Source of the DNA: JBDTSW01 sp963782605
Lineage (GTDB): Bacteria; Actinomycetota; Thermoleophilia; Solirubrobacterales; 70-9
Assembly (NCBI GenBank): GCA_963782605.1
Contig: CAWAKK010000005.1
Span: forward strand, 186,001 to 250,000
Length of the DNA stretch: 64,000 nucleotides
Direction of reading: 5' to 3'
A program made the position numbers and the translations under genes. The notes below the pieces were generated by a model. It worked only from the letters and a program-made list of their open reading frames with translations. It was not told the DNA's origin and did not search any database. Shown piece by piece: positions 24,707 to 33,444 of this stretch; within the stretch, counting starts at the first letter, position 1; every line of letters begins with the position of its first letter.

Positions 24707-27031
24707 CTAGGCCGCCAAGGCCTCCGCCTGCGCCACCGCCGGCTCCAGTGCCAGCTCCAACACCTCGCCGATCGTCATCACGGGATGGAATCGCATCGCC
24801 TCGCGCACGTGCTCCGGCACATCCTCGAGGTCGCCGCGGTTTCGCTCGGGGATGATCACGTCGGTGAGGCCCGCGGCGTGTGCCGCCAGGACCTTCTGCT
24901 TGAGGCCGCCGATGGGCAGGACCCTGCCTTGAAGGGTGACCTCGCCGGTCATCCCGACGGTGTGGCGGACCGGACGCCCGCTCAGAAGCGACGCGAGCGC
25001 CGTCGTCATCGTGATCCCGGCGGACGGGCCGTCCTTCGGGATCGCCCCTGCCGGCACGTGCACGTGGAACTCGCTGTCGGCGAAGGCATCCTCGTCGATG
25101 CCGAGCTCGTCGGTGTGGCCGTGCACGTATGAGAGCGCGATCCGCGCCGACTCCTTCATGACGTCTCCGAGCTGACCCGTCAGGACCAAACCCTCGGACC
25201 CATTCATCGAGGTCGCCTCCACGAAGAGGACATCCCCGCCGACGCCGGTCACCGCGAGACCTGTGGCGACGCCCGGCACGGCCGTCCGCTCGGCGGCCTC
25301 CTGGAAGTGCTTTTGGCGGCCGAGCGCCGACCGCACGGCATCGATGTCCAAGATGATGGGTGCCTTCGCCTTCGCGGACGCGATCTGCGTCGCGGTCTTT
25401 CGGAGGATCTTTCCCAGCTCGCGCTCGAGGTTGCGGACGCCAGCCTCGTGGGTGTACTCGCTGATGACGGTGCGGATCAACTCGTCTGAGATCTCCACCT
25501 CGCCTTCCCGGAGCGCGTTGCGCTTGAGCTGGCGGGGCCAGAGATAGCCGCGCGCGATCGCCGTCTTCTCCTCGGTCGTGTAGCCGTCGAAGCGCACGAC
25601 CTCCATGCGGTCGAGCAGTGGGGGCGGGATCGTCTCCGCGATGTTCGCGGTCGCGATGAACAGGACCTCTGAGAGATCCACCTCGACGTCGAGATAGTGA
25701 TCGCGGAACGAGTGGTTCTGCGCGGGATCCAACACCTCGAGCAGCGCCGCAGACGGGTCGCCGCGCCAATCGGCGCCGACCTTGTCGACCTCGTCGAGCA
25801 TGATCACGGGGTTCATCGTCCCTGCGTCGCGCAGCGCCCGGACGAGACGGCCTGGAAGTGCGCCGATATAGGTGCGCCGGTGACCGCGAATCTCGGCCTC
25901 GTCGCGAACGCCGCCCAGCGACATGCGCACGAACTCGCGCCCGGTCGCACGCGCGATCGACTCGCCGATCGAGGTTTTCCCGGTGCCGGGGGGGCCGATC
26001 AGCGTGAGGATCGCGCCGGCGCCCCGGCCCTCGTCCTCGACGCCGCGCTCCTCGCGCAGGCGGCGGACCGCGATGTACTCGGTGATCCGCTCCTTCACGT
26101 CCTCGAGCCCGGCGTGATCGTCGTCGAGAACCTCACGAGCATGAACGGGATCGAGCCGCTCGTCCGAGCGGTTCGACCACGGCACGTCGACGAGCCAGTC
26201 GAGGTAGGTGCGGATCATCGAGGACTCGCCCGATGCCTCGCCCATGCGCTCGAGCCGGCCGAGCTCGCGCTCGGCCTGCTCGCGCACGGCGTCGGGCATG
26301 TGCGCGTCCTCGATCTTCTTGGTGTATTCCTCGACCACCGACGCCTCGTCCTCGCCGAGCTCCTTGCGGATCGACTCCATCTGCTTGCGCAACAGGTACT
26401 CGCGCTGCTGGGCCTCAGCCCCCTCCTGAACGTCATCGCGAATGCGCCGGCGGATCTGCAGCTCGGCCAGCCGCTCGCGCTGCATCGCGACCGCCATCTC
26501 GAGCCGGTCCGTGACGTCGAGCGTCTCGAGCAGCTCGCGCTTTTGCTCGTAGGTGAGGTCGGGCGAGTAGCCAGAGGTATCCGCGAGTGGCCCGGGCTCG
26601 GAGATCGAGCGCAGGAAGGCGCGGATGCGACCGTCGGCACCACGGAGATCGAGGATCTCCTCGATCACGGCGTGGTACTCGCGCTCGAGCTCGCGAGTGC
26701 GCTCGTCCGCGGGATGCTCGTCGGTGATGGCGGTCGCCTCGACGCGAAGGCTGCCATCGGTGGTGTTGCGAGCGGTGCCGGCGCGGGCGCGCATCACGCC
26801 CTCAACGGTGGCCGCGACCTGACCGCCCGGCAATCGCGTGGTCTCGATGACCTCCGCGACGGTGCCCACCGAAGCGAAGTCGTTCTCGTGCCGAGGCACC
26901 AAGAAGACACGCTCCTCATCGCCCACATCCGCTGCGATGGTCACGGTGGTGCCGGGGAAGACGACGGTGTCGTCGGTCGGGATGAGCAGCAGGGTTTCCA
27001 TCTGAGTCTCGATTCGGTCGCTGTCAGGCAT
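24707..27031 (-). CDS. lon: ATP-dependent protease Lon
   Basis: 774 aa. ATG 27031 gives MPDSDRIETQMETLLLIPTD; an ORF extension to 27067 is promoter sequence. The N-terminal LON substrate domain spans about 1-200. The AAA+ module has Walker A GPPGTGKTSIGESIA and Walker B VIMLDEVDK. The S16 proteolytic domain has the catalytic Ser in PKDGPSAGITM and Lys in LPIGGLKQKVLAA. Lon degrades misfolded and short-lived regulatory proteins. The gene is divergent from a MarR regulator, with an AT-rich inverted repeat between them. No HspR-type (HAIR) repeat was noticed. Confidence 0.97.
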   Translation of the reverse strand: MPDSDRIETQMETLLLIPTDDTVVFPGTTVTIAADVGDEERVFLVPRHENDFASVGTVAEVIETTRLPGGQVAATVEGVMRARAGTARNTTDGSLRVEATAITDEHPADERTRELEREYHAVIEEILDLRGADGRIRAFLRSISEPGPLADTSGYSPDLTYEQKRELLETLDVTDRLEMAVAMQRERLAELQIRRRIRDDVQEGAEAQQREYLLRKQMESIRKELGEDEASVVEEYTKKIEDAHMPDAVREQAERELGRLERMGEASGESSMIRTYLDWLVDVPWSNRSDERLDPVHAREVLDDDHAGLEDVKERITEYIAVRRLREERGVEDEGRGAGAILTLIGPPGTGKTSIGESIARATGREFVRMSLGGVRDEAEIRGHRRTYIGALPGRLVRALRDAGTMNPVIMLDEVDKVGADWRGDPSAALLEVLDPAQNHSFRDHYLDVEVDLSEVLFIATANIAETIPPPLLDRMEVVRFDGYTTEEKTAIARGYLWPRQLKRNALREGEVEISDELIRTVISEYTHEAGVRNLERELGKILRKTATQIASAKAKAPIILDIDAVRSALGRQKHFQEAAERTAVPGVATGLAVTGVGGDVLFVEATSMNGSEGLVLTGQLGDVMKESARIALSYVHGHTDELGIDEDAFADSEFHVHVPAGAIPKDGPSAGITMTTALASLLSGRPVRHTVGMTGEVTLQGRVLPIGGLKQKVLAAHAAGLTDVIIPERNRGDLEDVPEHVREAMRFHPVMTIGEVLELALEPAVAQAEALAA

Positions 27032-27036
27032 AGGCA

Positions 27037-27074
27037 AATAATAGCTTGAAATGATTATAAATACCAACTATTAT
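27037..27074. promoter_or_regulatory. AT-rich inverted repeat overlapping the lon -10 element; possible MarR operator
   Basis: AATAATAG (27037-27044) and CTATTAT (27068-27074) form an inverted repeat in a marked AT-rich island between lon and marR-type genes. A perfect TATAAT on the minus strand (27059 to 27054) lies between the arms and is well placed as lon -10. MarR regulators commonly bind such sites in their own divergent promoters; binding here is inference. Confidence 0.5.
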
Positions 27075-27102
27075 CAGGCGTCATGAACGTTACGCTGGCG
27101 AA

Positions 27103-27594
27103 ATGAAGTCCGCCCCCACAAGCCCGGCCAGAAGTCCGCAGGGTGCGGCTGGCTCCGCGAGGCCGGCATCGTCTGCATGTGGCCTGCTCTTTGTGCGGCT
27201 CGCACACGTATCCCGCGCCCGGCTCGCTGAGGCCCTGGAGGGCCTGGGTCTCCGGCCGGCCGAATTTGCGGTCCTCCATCACCTTGCCGAGGCCGGCGCC
27301 GCCACGCAGTTGGCGCTCGCGAGGGCGCTGCGGATTCATCCCTCGAATTTGGTGGCGGTGCTCGACGGCCTCGAGGCGGACGGCTTTCTCGTTCGAACCC
27401 GCGATCCCGACGATCGCCGCCGGCACGCGGTGGAGCTTACGACCGCCGGTGCGGCCGTAATGCGCCGTGCGCAGGACGCCGCGCGCGAGGCCGAGCGGGA
27501 GCTGCTCGAGCCGCTCGGCCGCTCAGAGCGCGCCCAGCTCGAAGCGTTGCTTCGCAGGCTGGCCTCCCACTCCTGCGGCGGCTCTCGCTGCTGA
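27103..27594 (+). CDS. MarR family transcriptional regulator
   Basis: 163 aa. The winged helix is recognisable: LRPAEFAVLHHLAEAGAATQ, then the recognition helix IHPSNLVAVLDGLEADGFLV and wing RDPDDRRRHAVELTTAG. The N-terminal ~18 residues are Pro/Ala-rich and may be an over-long start. Dimeric MarR proteins are usually ligand-relieved repressors. The divergent lon gene and shared inverted repeat make lon or the gene itself the most likely target. Confidence 0.9.
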   Translation: MKSAPTSPARSPQGAAGSARPASSACGLLFVRLAHVSRARLAEALEGLGLRPAEFAVLHHLAEAGAATQLALARALRIHPSNLVAVLDGLEADGFLVRTRDPDDRRRHAVELTTAGAAVMRRAQDAAREAERELLEPLGRSERAQLEALLRRLASHSCGGSRC

Positions 27595-27618
27595 GGCGCA
27601 GGCGCGCCCACGCAAGGC

Positions 27619-28233
27619 TCAGCGTGCGAGCGGGCGCAGTGCCCAGCTGGCGAAGCCGACCATCCGCTCGACGGAATGCCGCTCGGGATCCTGCAAGACC
27701 GCTCGAGCGAGCTCCTCCGCGACCGCTTGGAGGGTGCGCGCGACCAGCTCGGGCTCGGGCGATGACTCCAAGCCAAGCCACGGTTCCACCACCGACGCGA
27801 GCTGAGCTGTGACCGCGGCGCGTTCGGACTCGAAGCGCTCGCGCAGGATCTCGGGTGTCCCCTCCGTGGGCATCAGGATCAGCTGCCATCGGACGGGTTC
27901 GGCCTGCACCGCCCCGAGGAAGGCTCGCAGTGCATCGAGCAGTTGCTCGCGTGGGTCCGCGGCGGGCTCGGTCGGCAGGAGCGCGGCCAGCTGGACGGTC
28001 GCCCGCTCTCCTTCGCGGTCGACGAGCGCGTTGAGCAAACCGGGCAGGTCCCCGAAGTGGCCGTACACGATCGGGCGGGAGATGCCGGCTGCGCGTGCGA
28101 CTGCCTCGATGGAGACTCCGTGGAAGCCGCGCTCCAAGGCGAGCTCTCCAGTTACGTCGAGGAGTTGCTCGCGCCGCATCGGACTGCTCATCCGAGCGCG
28201 TTGGGGGGACCGACTGGGTGCCGTCGTGCTCAT
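27619..28233 (-). CDS. TetR family transcriptional regulator
   Basis: 204 aa; ATG 28233 or 28191 possible. The N-terminal HTH reads LALERGFHGVSIEAVARAAG then ISRPIVYGHFGDLPGL, the canonical TetR pattern. The helical C-terminal ligand domain ends MVGFASWALRPLAR. It is divergent from the flavin monooxygenase, with a palindrome in the 33-bp gap, so it very likely represses that gene and itself until an effector binds. Effector unknown. Confidence 0.92.
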   Translation of the reverse strand: MSTTAPSRSPQRARMSSPMRREQLLDVTGELALERGFHGVSIEAVARAAGISRPIVYGHFGDLPGLLNALVDREGERATVQLAALLPTEPAADPREQLLDALRAFLGAVQAEPVRWQLILMPTEGTPEILRERFESERAAVTAQLASVVEPWLGLESSPEPELVARTLQAVAEELARAVLQDPERHSVERMVGFASWALRPLAR

Positions 28234-28246
28234 GGCGCAGTTCAGG

Positions 28247-28260
28247 TTACACTAGCGTAA
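28247..28260. promoter_or_regulatory. Probable TetR operator
   Basis: TTACACTAGCGTAA is a 14-bp palindrome centred on CTAG with one mismatched pair, lying between the divergent TetR and monooxygenase starts. It sits 6 bp from the monooxygenase ATG, where binding would block transcription. Assignment by position and symmetry. Confidence 0.65.
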
Positions 28261-28266
28261 GTTACG

Positions 28267-29799
28267 ATGGTGAAACCAATGATGAGCGCCGAACGCCCAG
28301 ACCACGACGTCGTCGTCATCGGCTCCGGCTTCGCGGGGCTCGCCATGGCGCACGGCCTCAAGCGGGCCGGCCGCGACGACTTCGTGATCCTCGAGCAAGC
28401 CGACTCGGTGGGGGGCACCTGGCGGGACAACCACTACCCAGGCTGCGCCTGCGACATCCAGTCCCACCTCTACTCGTTCTCGTTCCTCCCGAATCCGGAT
28501 TGGACCCGGATGTTCGCGACGCAGCCCGAGATCCGCTCGTACCTCGAGCGTTGCGCCGACGAGATCGGCGCTCGCTCGCACCTGCGTTTCGGGGCTCGTG
28601 TGACCGCGGCCCGATGGGACGGGACGGCCGAGCTGTGGCGTATCGAGGTGAACGAATCAGAGGAGATCACGGCGCAAATCCTGGTGAGTGGGATGGGAGG
28701 ACTCTCGAAGCCCGCGTACGCGCAGGTGCCTGGGCTCGAGCGCTTTCAGGGACGCAGCTTTCACTCGGCGGACTGGGATCACGAGTTCGACCTGCGAGGC
28801 AAGCGCGTAGCGGTGATCGGTACGGGCGCGAGCGCAATTCAGTTCGTCCCGCAGATTGCGCCTGACGTCGAGCGGATCCACCTCTTCCAGCGCACCGCAC
28901 CGTGGATCATCCCCAAGCGCGATCGCCCGATCGCGCGCGTTGAGCGTGCGCTCTATCGGCGCTTTCCCGGGCTCCAGCGCGGCTACCGGAAGCTGATCTA
29001 CTGGGCCCTTGAGTCGCGTGTGGTCGCCTTTGCGAAGGAACCGGGCATCCTGCGGTTGGCGCAGCGCTGGGCGCGAAGCAACATGCGCCGTCAGATCTCG
29101 GACCCGGTGCTCCGCCGCAAGGTCACGCCGGGCTACACGATGGGCTGCAAGCGGATCCTGATCTCGAACGACTACCTACCGGCGCTAAACCGCGAGAACG
29201 TTGAGCTCGAGACATCCGGCATCGAGCGGGTGACCGAGCGCTGCGTCATCACCGCCGACGGACGCGAGATCGAGGTCGACGCGATCATCCACGGCACTGG
29301 CTTTCACGTCCAGGACATGCTCACGGGCATTTCGATCCGGGGTGGCAACGGCGTGGAGCTCGATCAGCTGTGGGCGGCGGAAGGGATGCAGGCCCACCGG
29401 GGCTGCACGATCTCGGGCTTCCCAAACCTGTTCTTTTTACTCGGGCCCAATACGGGCTTGGGGCACAACTCCATCGTCTACATGATCGAGGCGCAGGTCG
29501 ACTACGTGATCGCCGCGCTTCGGGCGATGGCGGCCCGCGGAGCGTGGTCCGCGGAGGTCCGCCCGAGCGCACAGGCCGCGTTCAACCGCGCCCTGCAGGA
29601 GAATCTCTCCGACGCCGTCTGGTCGGTGGGCGGTTGCCGCTCGTGGTACCTCGACGCTGACGGGCGCAACACGACGCTTTGGCCTGGGTTCACGTTCCGC
29701 TTCCGCGCGCAGAACCGTGAGTTCCGAACCGAGGAGTACGAGCTTTCCGCTCGGTCCCGATCAGCCCACCGTGAGCCCGCAGAGCTCGCGGCGGTCTGA
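28267..29799 (+). CDS. Flavin-containing monooxygenase, Baeyer-Villiger type
   Basis: 510 aa. The first dinucleotide fold VVIGSGFAGLAMAHGLKRAG binds FAD; the second VAVIGTGASAIQFVPQIA binds NADPH. The Baeyer-Villiger fingerprint F-x-G-x-x-x-H-x-x-x-W appears as FQGRSFHSADW between them. GTGFHVQDMLTGISIRGG and the GPNTGLGHNSIVYMIEAQ block are typical of class B monooxygenases. The enzyme inserts oxygen next to ketones or oxygenates heteroatoms. Control by the divergent TetR regulator suggests induction by its substrate. Substrate unknown. Confidence 0.93.
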   Translation: MVKPMMSAERPDHDVVVIGSGFAGLAMAHGLKRAGRDDFVILEQADSVGGTWRDNHYPGCACDIQSHLYSFSFLPNPDWTRMFATQPEIRSYLERCADEIGARSHLRFGARVTAARWDGTAELWRIEVNESEEITAQILVSGMGGLSKPAYAQVPGLERFQGRSFHSADWDHEFDLRGKRVAVIGTGASAIQFVPQIAPDVERIHLFQRTAPWIIPKRDRPIARVERALYRRFPGLQRGYRKLIYWALESRVVAFAKEPGILRLAQRWARSNMRRQISDPVLRRKVTPGYTMGCKRILISNDYLPALNRENVELETSGIERVTERCVITADGREIEVDAIIHGTGFHVQDMLTGISIRGGNGVELDQLWAAEGMQAHRGCTISGFPNLFFLLGPNTGLGHNSIVYMIEAQVDYVIAALRAMAARGAWSAEVRPSAQAAFNRALQENLSDAVWSVGGCRSWYLDADGRNTTLWPGFTFRFRAQNREFRTEEYELSARSRSAHREPAELAAV

Positions 29800-29804
29800 G
29801 CGGC

Positions 29805-30020
29805 TCAGCCGCCTCCTTCCTCAAGCCGCTCCTCGCGGGCCTCGGCGGCCTCCTCCTGGCGCTCCTCTTGCGCCTCGAGCCGCTCCTCGCGGGCGTCGAG
29901 CTCGGCGATGGGAGTGGGGCCAAGGCGCGCAGTAACGGCGATGATCACCGCTGCAACGATGGCGATGGCCACGAGCAGCGAGGCGATCATCTGACGCGTG
30001 TGGGAGCGGGCCTCGTCCAT
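29805..30020 (-). CDS. Small membrane-anchored coiled-coil protein
   Basis: 71 aa from ATG 30020, overlapping the preceding stop (TGATG). One TM helix (MIASLLVAIAIVAAVIIAVT) is followed by a Glu/Arg-rich helical segment with heptad-like repeats of EERLEAQEERQEE, likely a short coiled coil in the cytoplasm or outside. Third gene of a minus-strand cluster behind YihY. No family recognised. Confidence 0.62.
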   Translation of the reverse strand: MDEARSHTRQMIASLLVAIAIVAAVIIAVTARLGPTPIAELDAREERLEAQEERQEEAAEAREERLEEGGG

Positions 30021-30445
30021 CAGCCCAGCACGTACTCCGCCGCGGCCGTTGCCCAGGTCGCCCAGAACAACACGAAGACGGAGACCCCGAGGGCGGGGAG
30101 CAAACCGCCGAGCGAGTGCCACCAGCGGAGCACGACCACTTTGAAGGCAAGCACCGCGAGCAGGGCGAGTGCGACCACTATGTGCGCGGACGCGTCGTCC
30201 TCCGAGAACCCGAAGACCGCGACGCACATCGCCGCGACGATCACGGTGAGGATCACGATTGCGTCGCCGATCGCACGGTGCGCCGACGCGGCGGGACCCG
30301 CCGCCAGGAAGGGGAGGCGCACCTTCCCGTAGCAGACCGCCATCAGCGTCACCTGGTAGACGGCCAGGGCCGCGACTATCGAGGCGAGGACGATCTTCAC
30401 CTCCGCGACGTTTCCGCGCGTGAGCGTCTCGATCGCGCCCTCCAT
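30020..30445 (-). CDS. Four-helix integral membrane protein, hypothetical
   Basis: 141 aa from ATG 30445, preceded by GGGGG; the longer frame to 30589 overlaps YihY. Four hydrophobic helices: VKIVLASIVAALAVYQVTLM, AIGDAIVILTVIVAAMCVAV, IVVALALLAVLAFKVVVLRW, GVSVFVLFWATWATAAAEYV. The RW-W and His in HRAIGDA/WWHSLGG resemble small b-type cytochrome-like membrane proteins, but I cannot assign a family. It lies 10 bp after the YihY gene, same strand. Confidence 0.68.
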   Translation of the reverse strand: MEGAIETLTRGNVAEVKIVLASIVAALAVYQVTLMAVCYGKVRLPFLAAGPAASAHRAIGDAIVILTVIVAAMCVAVFGFSEDDASAHIVVALALLAVLAFKVVVLRWWHSLGGLLPALGVSVFVLFWATWATAAAEYVLG

Positions 30446-30455
30446 CGGAACCCCC

Positions 30456-31343
30456 TTACCCCGGACCAGCCCGTCTGGCACGTCGCTCTTGGTCGATCGC
30501 CATCCCGAAGAGGAGGAGGAGATTCGACATCCAAGCCCAGACGAGGAAGGCGATGCTCCCCCCGAGGGCGGCGCCGTAGGTCTTGTCATAGCTGCCGAGC
30601 GTGCGCAGGTAGACCTCGAAGCCCAGGGTGGCCCCGATCCACACGCCGATCGCGATCACCGCGCCGAGGGTTGGGAGCCACCGCCGCTCCTTGGTGGGAT
30701 CGAGCGAATAGAGCCCGGTGACGATCGCCAGCAGGCAGGCGAGGATCACGGAGTACTTCATGAGTGGAAACAGCTCGGTCGAGAAGACCCCCCAGCCGGT
30801 GACACCCGCCAGCGCGTCGGCGAGCCGCTTCGAGATGACGACGAGCAGGAGCGTCAGCGCAAGCAGCAGGATTCCGCCAAAGGTCGCGAGCGCCTGCAGC
30901 GGACGTTTGCGCAACGCGCCCCGGCGTGAGTGCCCGGCCAGCGCGTTCGCGGCCCGTGAGAAGGCCGCGACGTAGAGGGAGGCCACGTAGATCGTCCCGA
31001 TCGCACCGACACCGAGCGCTGTGCCCGAGCGCGGCACCGACGAGAGCGCCTGCTCGAGCCCGGAGCGAATGGTCTCGGCCGCATCTGCAGACGCGCCCTC
31101 CTCGATCACCTGGAGGAGCGCGTTCGTCGTCTCGGGATCCTTCCCGATGAGTCCCACGAGCGCGAGCAGTAGGGTGAAGCAGGGGACCAGCGAGAGGATC
31201 ACGTAGTACGTGAGGGAGGCGGCGCTGTCGACGATCCCGGCGTCGAGGGTGCGCCGCAACGCGGTGCCGAACACCGACCCGGTCACGGGCTCGAGGCGGC
31301 GCTCCACGGTCGTGCGGGCTTGGTCGAGGCGGGCTCTCAGCAC
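30456..31343 (-). CDS. YihY/BrkB family inner-membrane protein (paralogue 1)
   Basis: 295 aa. The signature DAGIVDSAASLTYYVILSLVPCF, six TM helices, GVGAIGTIYVASLYVAAFSR, and the C-terminal YGAALGGSIAFLVWAWMSN define the UPF0761/BrkB family. Once called RNase BN, the family is now regarded as membrane proteins of unknown transport function. Heads a minus-strand cluster with two small membrane proteins. A second, clearly different paralogue lies at 41530-42477. Confidence 0.9.
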   Translation of the reverse strand: MLRARLDQARTTVERRLEPVTGSVFGTALRRTLDAGIVDSAASLTYYVILSLVPCFTLLLALVGLIGKDPETTNALLQVIEEGASADAAETIRSGLEQALSSVPRSGTALGVGAIGTIYVASLYVAAFSRAANALAGHSRRGALRKRPLQALATFGGILLLALTLLLVVISKRLADALAGVTGWGVFSTELFPLMKYSVILACLLAIVTGLYSLDPTKERRWLPTLGAVIAIGVWIGATLGFEVYLRTLGSYDKTYGAALGGSIAFLVWAWMSNLLLLFGMAIDQERRARRAGPG

Positions 31344-31391
31344 GCCGCGATCGTAGGAGAGGCGCCGGAGATGCCCCGGCGAGGGCTGGCG

Positions 31392-31859
31392 TTACGAGCT
31401 GCGGCGGGCGCGCAGGAGGAAGTCGACCTGGTTTTGCTTGCGCATGATCAGATGCTCCAGCATGTGTTCGAGGGCTTCGGAGCGACCCTCGCGGCCGGTC
31501 GGCTCGATCGCTGCCTGGAGCGCCTCAATCGTCTCGCCCTCGCTCTCGATCAACCACTCGACGGCGTCGCCGGGGTCGCCGGTCCACTGCAGCGGTGCGA
31601 TCTCGGTCGTGGGGTTGCCCCCGAGCGCGACGACCTTCTCGACAAGCAGGCGCATGTCTTCGATCTCAGCGACCGCGAAGTCCCAGAAGCGGTCGCCGAG
31701 GGACTGGAACTCGAACCCGAAGAGGCTGCCTGAGTCCATCGTGTACTGAAGGACCGAGCGGTGTTGGAGGCGCAGTGCCTCGTTCAGGCACTCGACGGCC
31801 TCCTCCTCGTCGAGGAGCTCCTCCTCCTTGCTGTCTTGGGCGTCCGACGCTTCGCTCAT
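31392..31859 (-). CDS. Ferritin-like helical-bundle protein (bacterioferritin-like, degenerate metal site)
   Basis: 155 aa. Four-helix pattern: AVECLNEALRLQHRSVLQYT, FWDFAVAEIEDMRLLVEKVV with ALGGNP, then EWLIESEGETIEALQAAIE and EHMLEHLIMRKQNQVDFLL. This follows the bacterioferritin/ferritin-like layout. However, the E-x-x-H of helix 2 (usually E-x-x-R-H) reads EDMRLL, so the expected His is missing. Either the diiron site is lost or this belongs to a non-canonical subfamily. The acidic N-terminal 25 residues are probably disordered. Divergent from the SDR gene. Confidence 0.72.
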   Translation of the reverse strand: MSEASDAQDSKEEELLDEEEAVECLNEALRLQHRSVLQYTMDSGSLFGFEFQSLGDRFWDFAVAEIEDMRLLVEKVVALGGNPTTEIAPLQWTGDPGDAVEWLIESEGETIEALQAAIEPTGREGRSEALEHMLEHLIMRKQNQVDFLLRARRSS

Positions 31860-32009
31860 CGAGGGCGGCAGACTACTTCTTCACGAGCCTCGCATACCGT
31901 TCGGCCTTGGCCCCGATCGGGTAAGACGAGCTCACCCCCGGCATCGCAGGGGCTCCGCGAGGCCATCTGCACAACCGATCACCGCTCGCGCCCGTATACC
32001 TCGGAACCC

Positions 32010-32981
32010 TTGCTCTCCAACGCTCTGGACCACGCGCTCGATCTCACGGTCGCCCCTGGATACGGGTCGATCGGATACAGCCTGCGCTCCCGCAGCTGGG
32101 ACCCTCGTGTCCCGGCCGGAGCGCTGGTGGGACGGGACGTGCTTGTGACGGGGGCCTCGTCGGGCATCGGCGAGGCCGCCTGTCGCCAGCTCGCGGAGGC
32201 CGAGGCGAACGTGCACCTGCTCGCCCGCAACCGCGAGCGGGGCGAGGCGGCGCGAGAGCGGGTCGCCGCACGCGGAGGCGAGGCGACGCTCCATATCTGC
32301 GACGTGTCCGACCTCGACTCGGTGCGGGAGTTCGCGCCGCGCTTTATGGCCGATGTGCCGGAGCTGGCGGGGCTCATCCACAACGCCGGAGTGCTCACGG
32401 CCGAGCGTCAGCGCAGCCCGCAGGGTCTCGAGCTCACCTTCGCCACCGCCGTCGCCGGCCCGTTTCTCTTGACGCGACTGCTCGAGCCCTCATTGCGCGC
32501 CGGCGCTCCCTCGCGCGTGGTGTTCGTTGCCTCGGGCGGAATGCTCACAGCCAAGCTCGAGGCCGGTGACCCCCAGCTCGACGCTCAGGATTTCGACGGC
32601 ACGCGCTTTTACGCTCATGCGAAGCGGGAGCAGGTGGTCCTTGCACGGCTCTTCCAGGAGCGGGACGGCGGGCGAGGCGTCGACTTTCACTCGATGCACC
32701 CAGGGTGGGTCGACACGCCCGGCCTAGCCGCTTCGCTGCCGCGCTTTCGATCGGTCATGCGACCGATCCTGCGAGATTCCGACGAGGGGGCGGACACCGC
32801 TGTGTGGCTGCTCGCCTGCTCGGAGGCGGGTGATCACCCAGGCGCCTTCTGGCACGATCGCCGGCCTCGATCGCCGCACAGGCTCCCGCGGACGCGGGAG
32901 ACGGCGACCGAGCGTGAACGGCTCTGGGTCGAGTTGGAGCGATTGACCCGGATGAGCACCAATTCCGCAGGGAGTGTCTGA
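32010..32981 (+). CDS. Short-chain dehydrogenase/reductase (DHRS12-like)
   Basis: 323 aa from TTG 32010 (LSNALDHALDLTVAPGYGSI); the open frame to 31761 crosses the divergent ferritin-like gene and cannot be real. GYSLRSRSWDP before the Rossmann fold, VTGASSGIGEAACRQLAEA, NAG (HNAGVLT), the Ser in VFVASGGML and Y-x-x-x-K in FYAHAKREQV are all present. The tail FWHDRRPRSPHRLPRTRE is characteristic of the actinobacterial DHRS12-like SDRs that sit with lipid-modification genes. A possible -10 TATACC at 31995-32000 would make a near-leaderless mRNA. First gene of a five-gene operon. Confidence 0.85.
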   Translation: MLSNALDHALDLTVAPGYGSIGYSLRSRSWDPRVPAGALVGRDVLVTGASSGIGEAACRQLAEAEANVHLLARNRERGEAARERVAARGGEATLHICDVSDLDSVREFAPRFMADVPELAGLIHNAGVLTAERQRSPQGLELTFATAVAGPFLLTRLLEPSLRAGAPSRVVFVASGGMLTAKLEAGDPQLDAQDFDGTRFYAHAKREQVVLARLFQERDGGRGVDFHSMHPGWVDTPGLAASLPRFRSVMRPILRDSDEGADTAVWLLACSEAGDHPGAFWHDRRPRSPHRLPRTRETATERERLWVELERLTRMSTNSAGSV

Positions 32982-32982
32982 G

Positions 32983-33444
32983 ATGCCGCACTACGTGGGG
33001 ACCGTTTCCAGCCCGCTGCCTCGGGATGAGGTGTTCGACTACATCGCGGATTTCGCGAACGCGAAGGATTGGGATCCGAGCGTGGTTGAGGGGATCGCAC
33101 TAGACGCCCAAGGACCGCGGCTTGGCGCCCGCTACCGGATCGTGGTCAAGGCGCTCGGTCGGGAGACGGCGTACGAGTACGAGACGATTGAGTACGAGCC
33201 GCCAAGCCGGGTCGTCCTGCGCGCCGAGACGGGGGCGGTGGTCTCCCTCGACACCGTCACGTTCAGCGAGAGCAGTTCCGGGACCGACTTCACCTACGAC
33301 GCGAAGCTCGAGCTGAAAGGGGTACTGCGGGTCTTCGAGCTCCCCATGCGGTTGGGGTTCGCGCGGCTCGCCGACAACGCGAAGGCCGGGCTTGAGCGCG
33401 AGCTCGGTTCAGGATCGGCCCGCGCCCGGCGCAGGGCGTCATGA
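32983..33444 (+). CDS. SRPBCC (START/polyketide cyclase-like) protein
   Basis: 153 aa. ATG 32983 has GGGAG upstream at good spacing and follows the SDR stop by one base; GTG 32974 is less likely. The N-terminus YVGTVSSPLPRDEVFDYIAD and DWDPSVVEG match the SRPBCC hydrophobic-pocket fold, continuing YEYETIEYEPPSRVVLRAET. Such proteins bind lipids or hydrophobic intermediates. Coupled by ATGA to the FAD oxidoreductase. Confidence 0.85.
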   Translation: MPHYVGTVSSPLPRDEVFDYIADFANAKDWDPSVVEGIALDAQGPRLGARYRIVVKALGRETAYEYETIEYEPPSRVVLRAETGAVVSLDTVTFSESSSGTDFTYDAKLELKGVLRVFELPMRLGFARLADNAKAGLERELGSGSARARRRAS

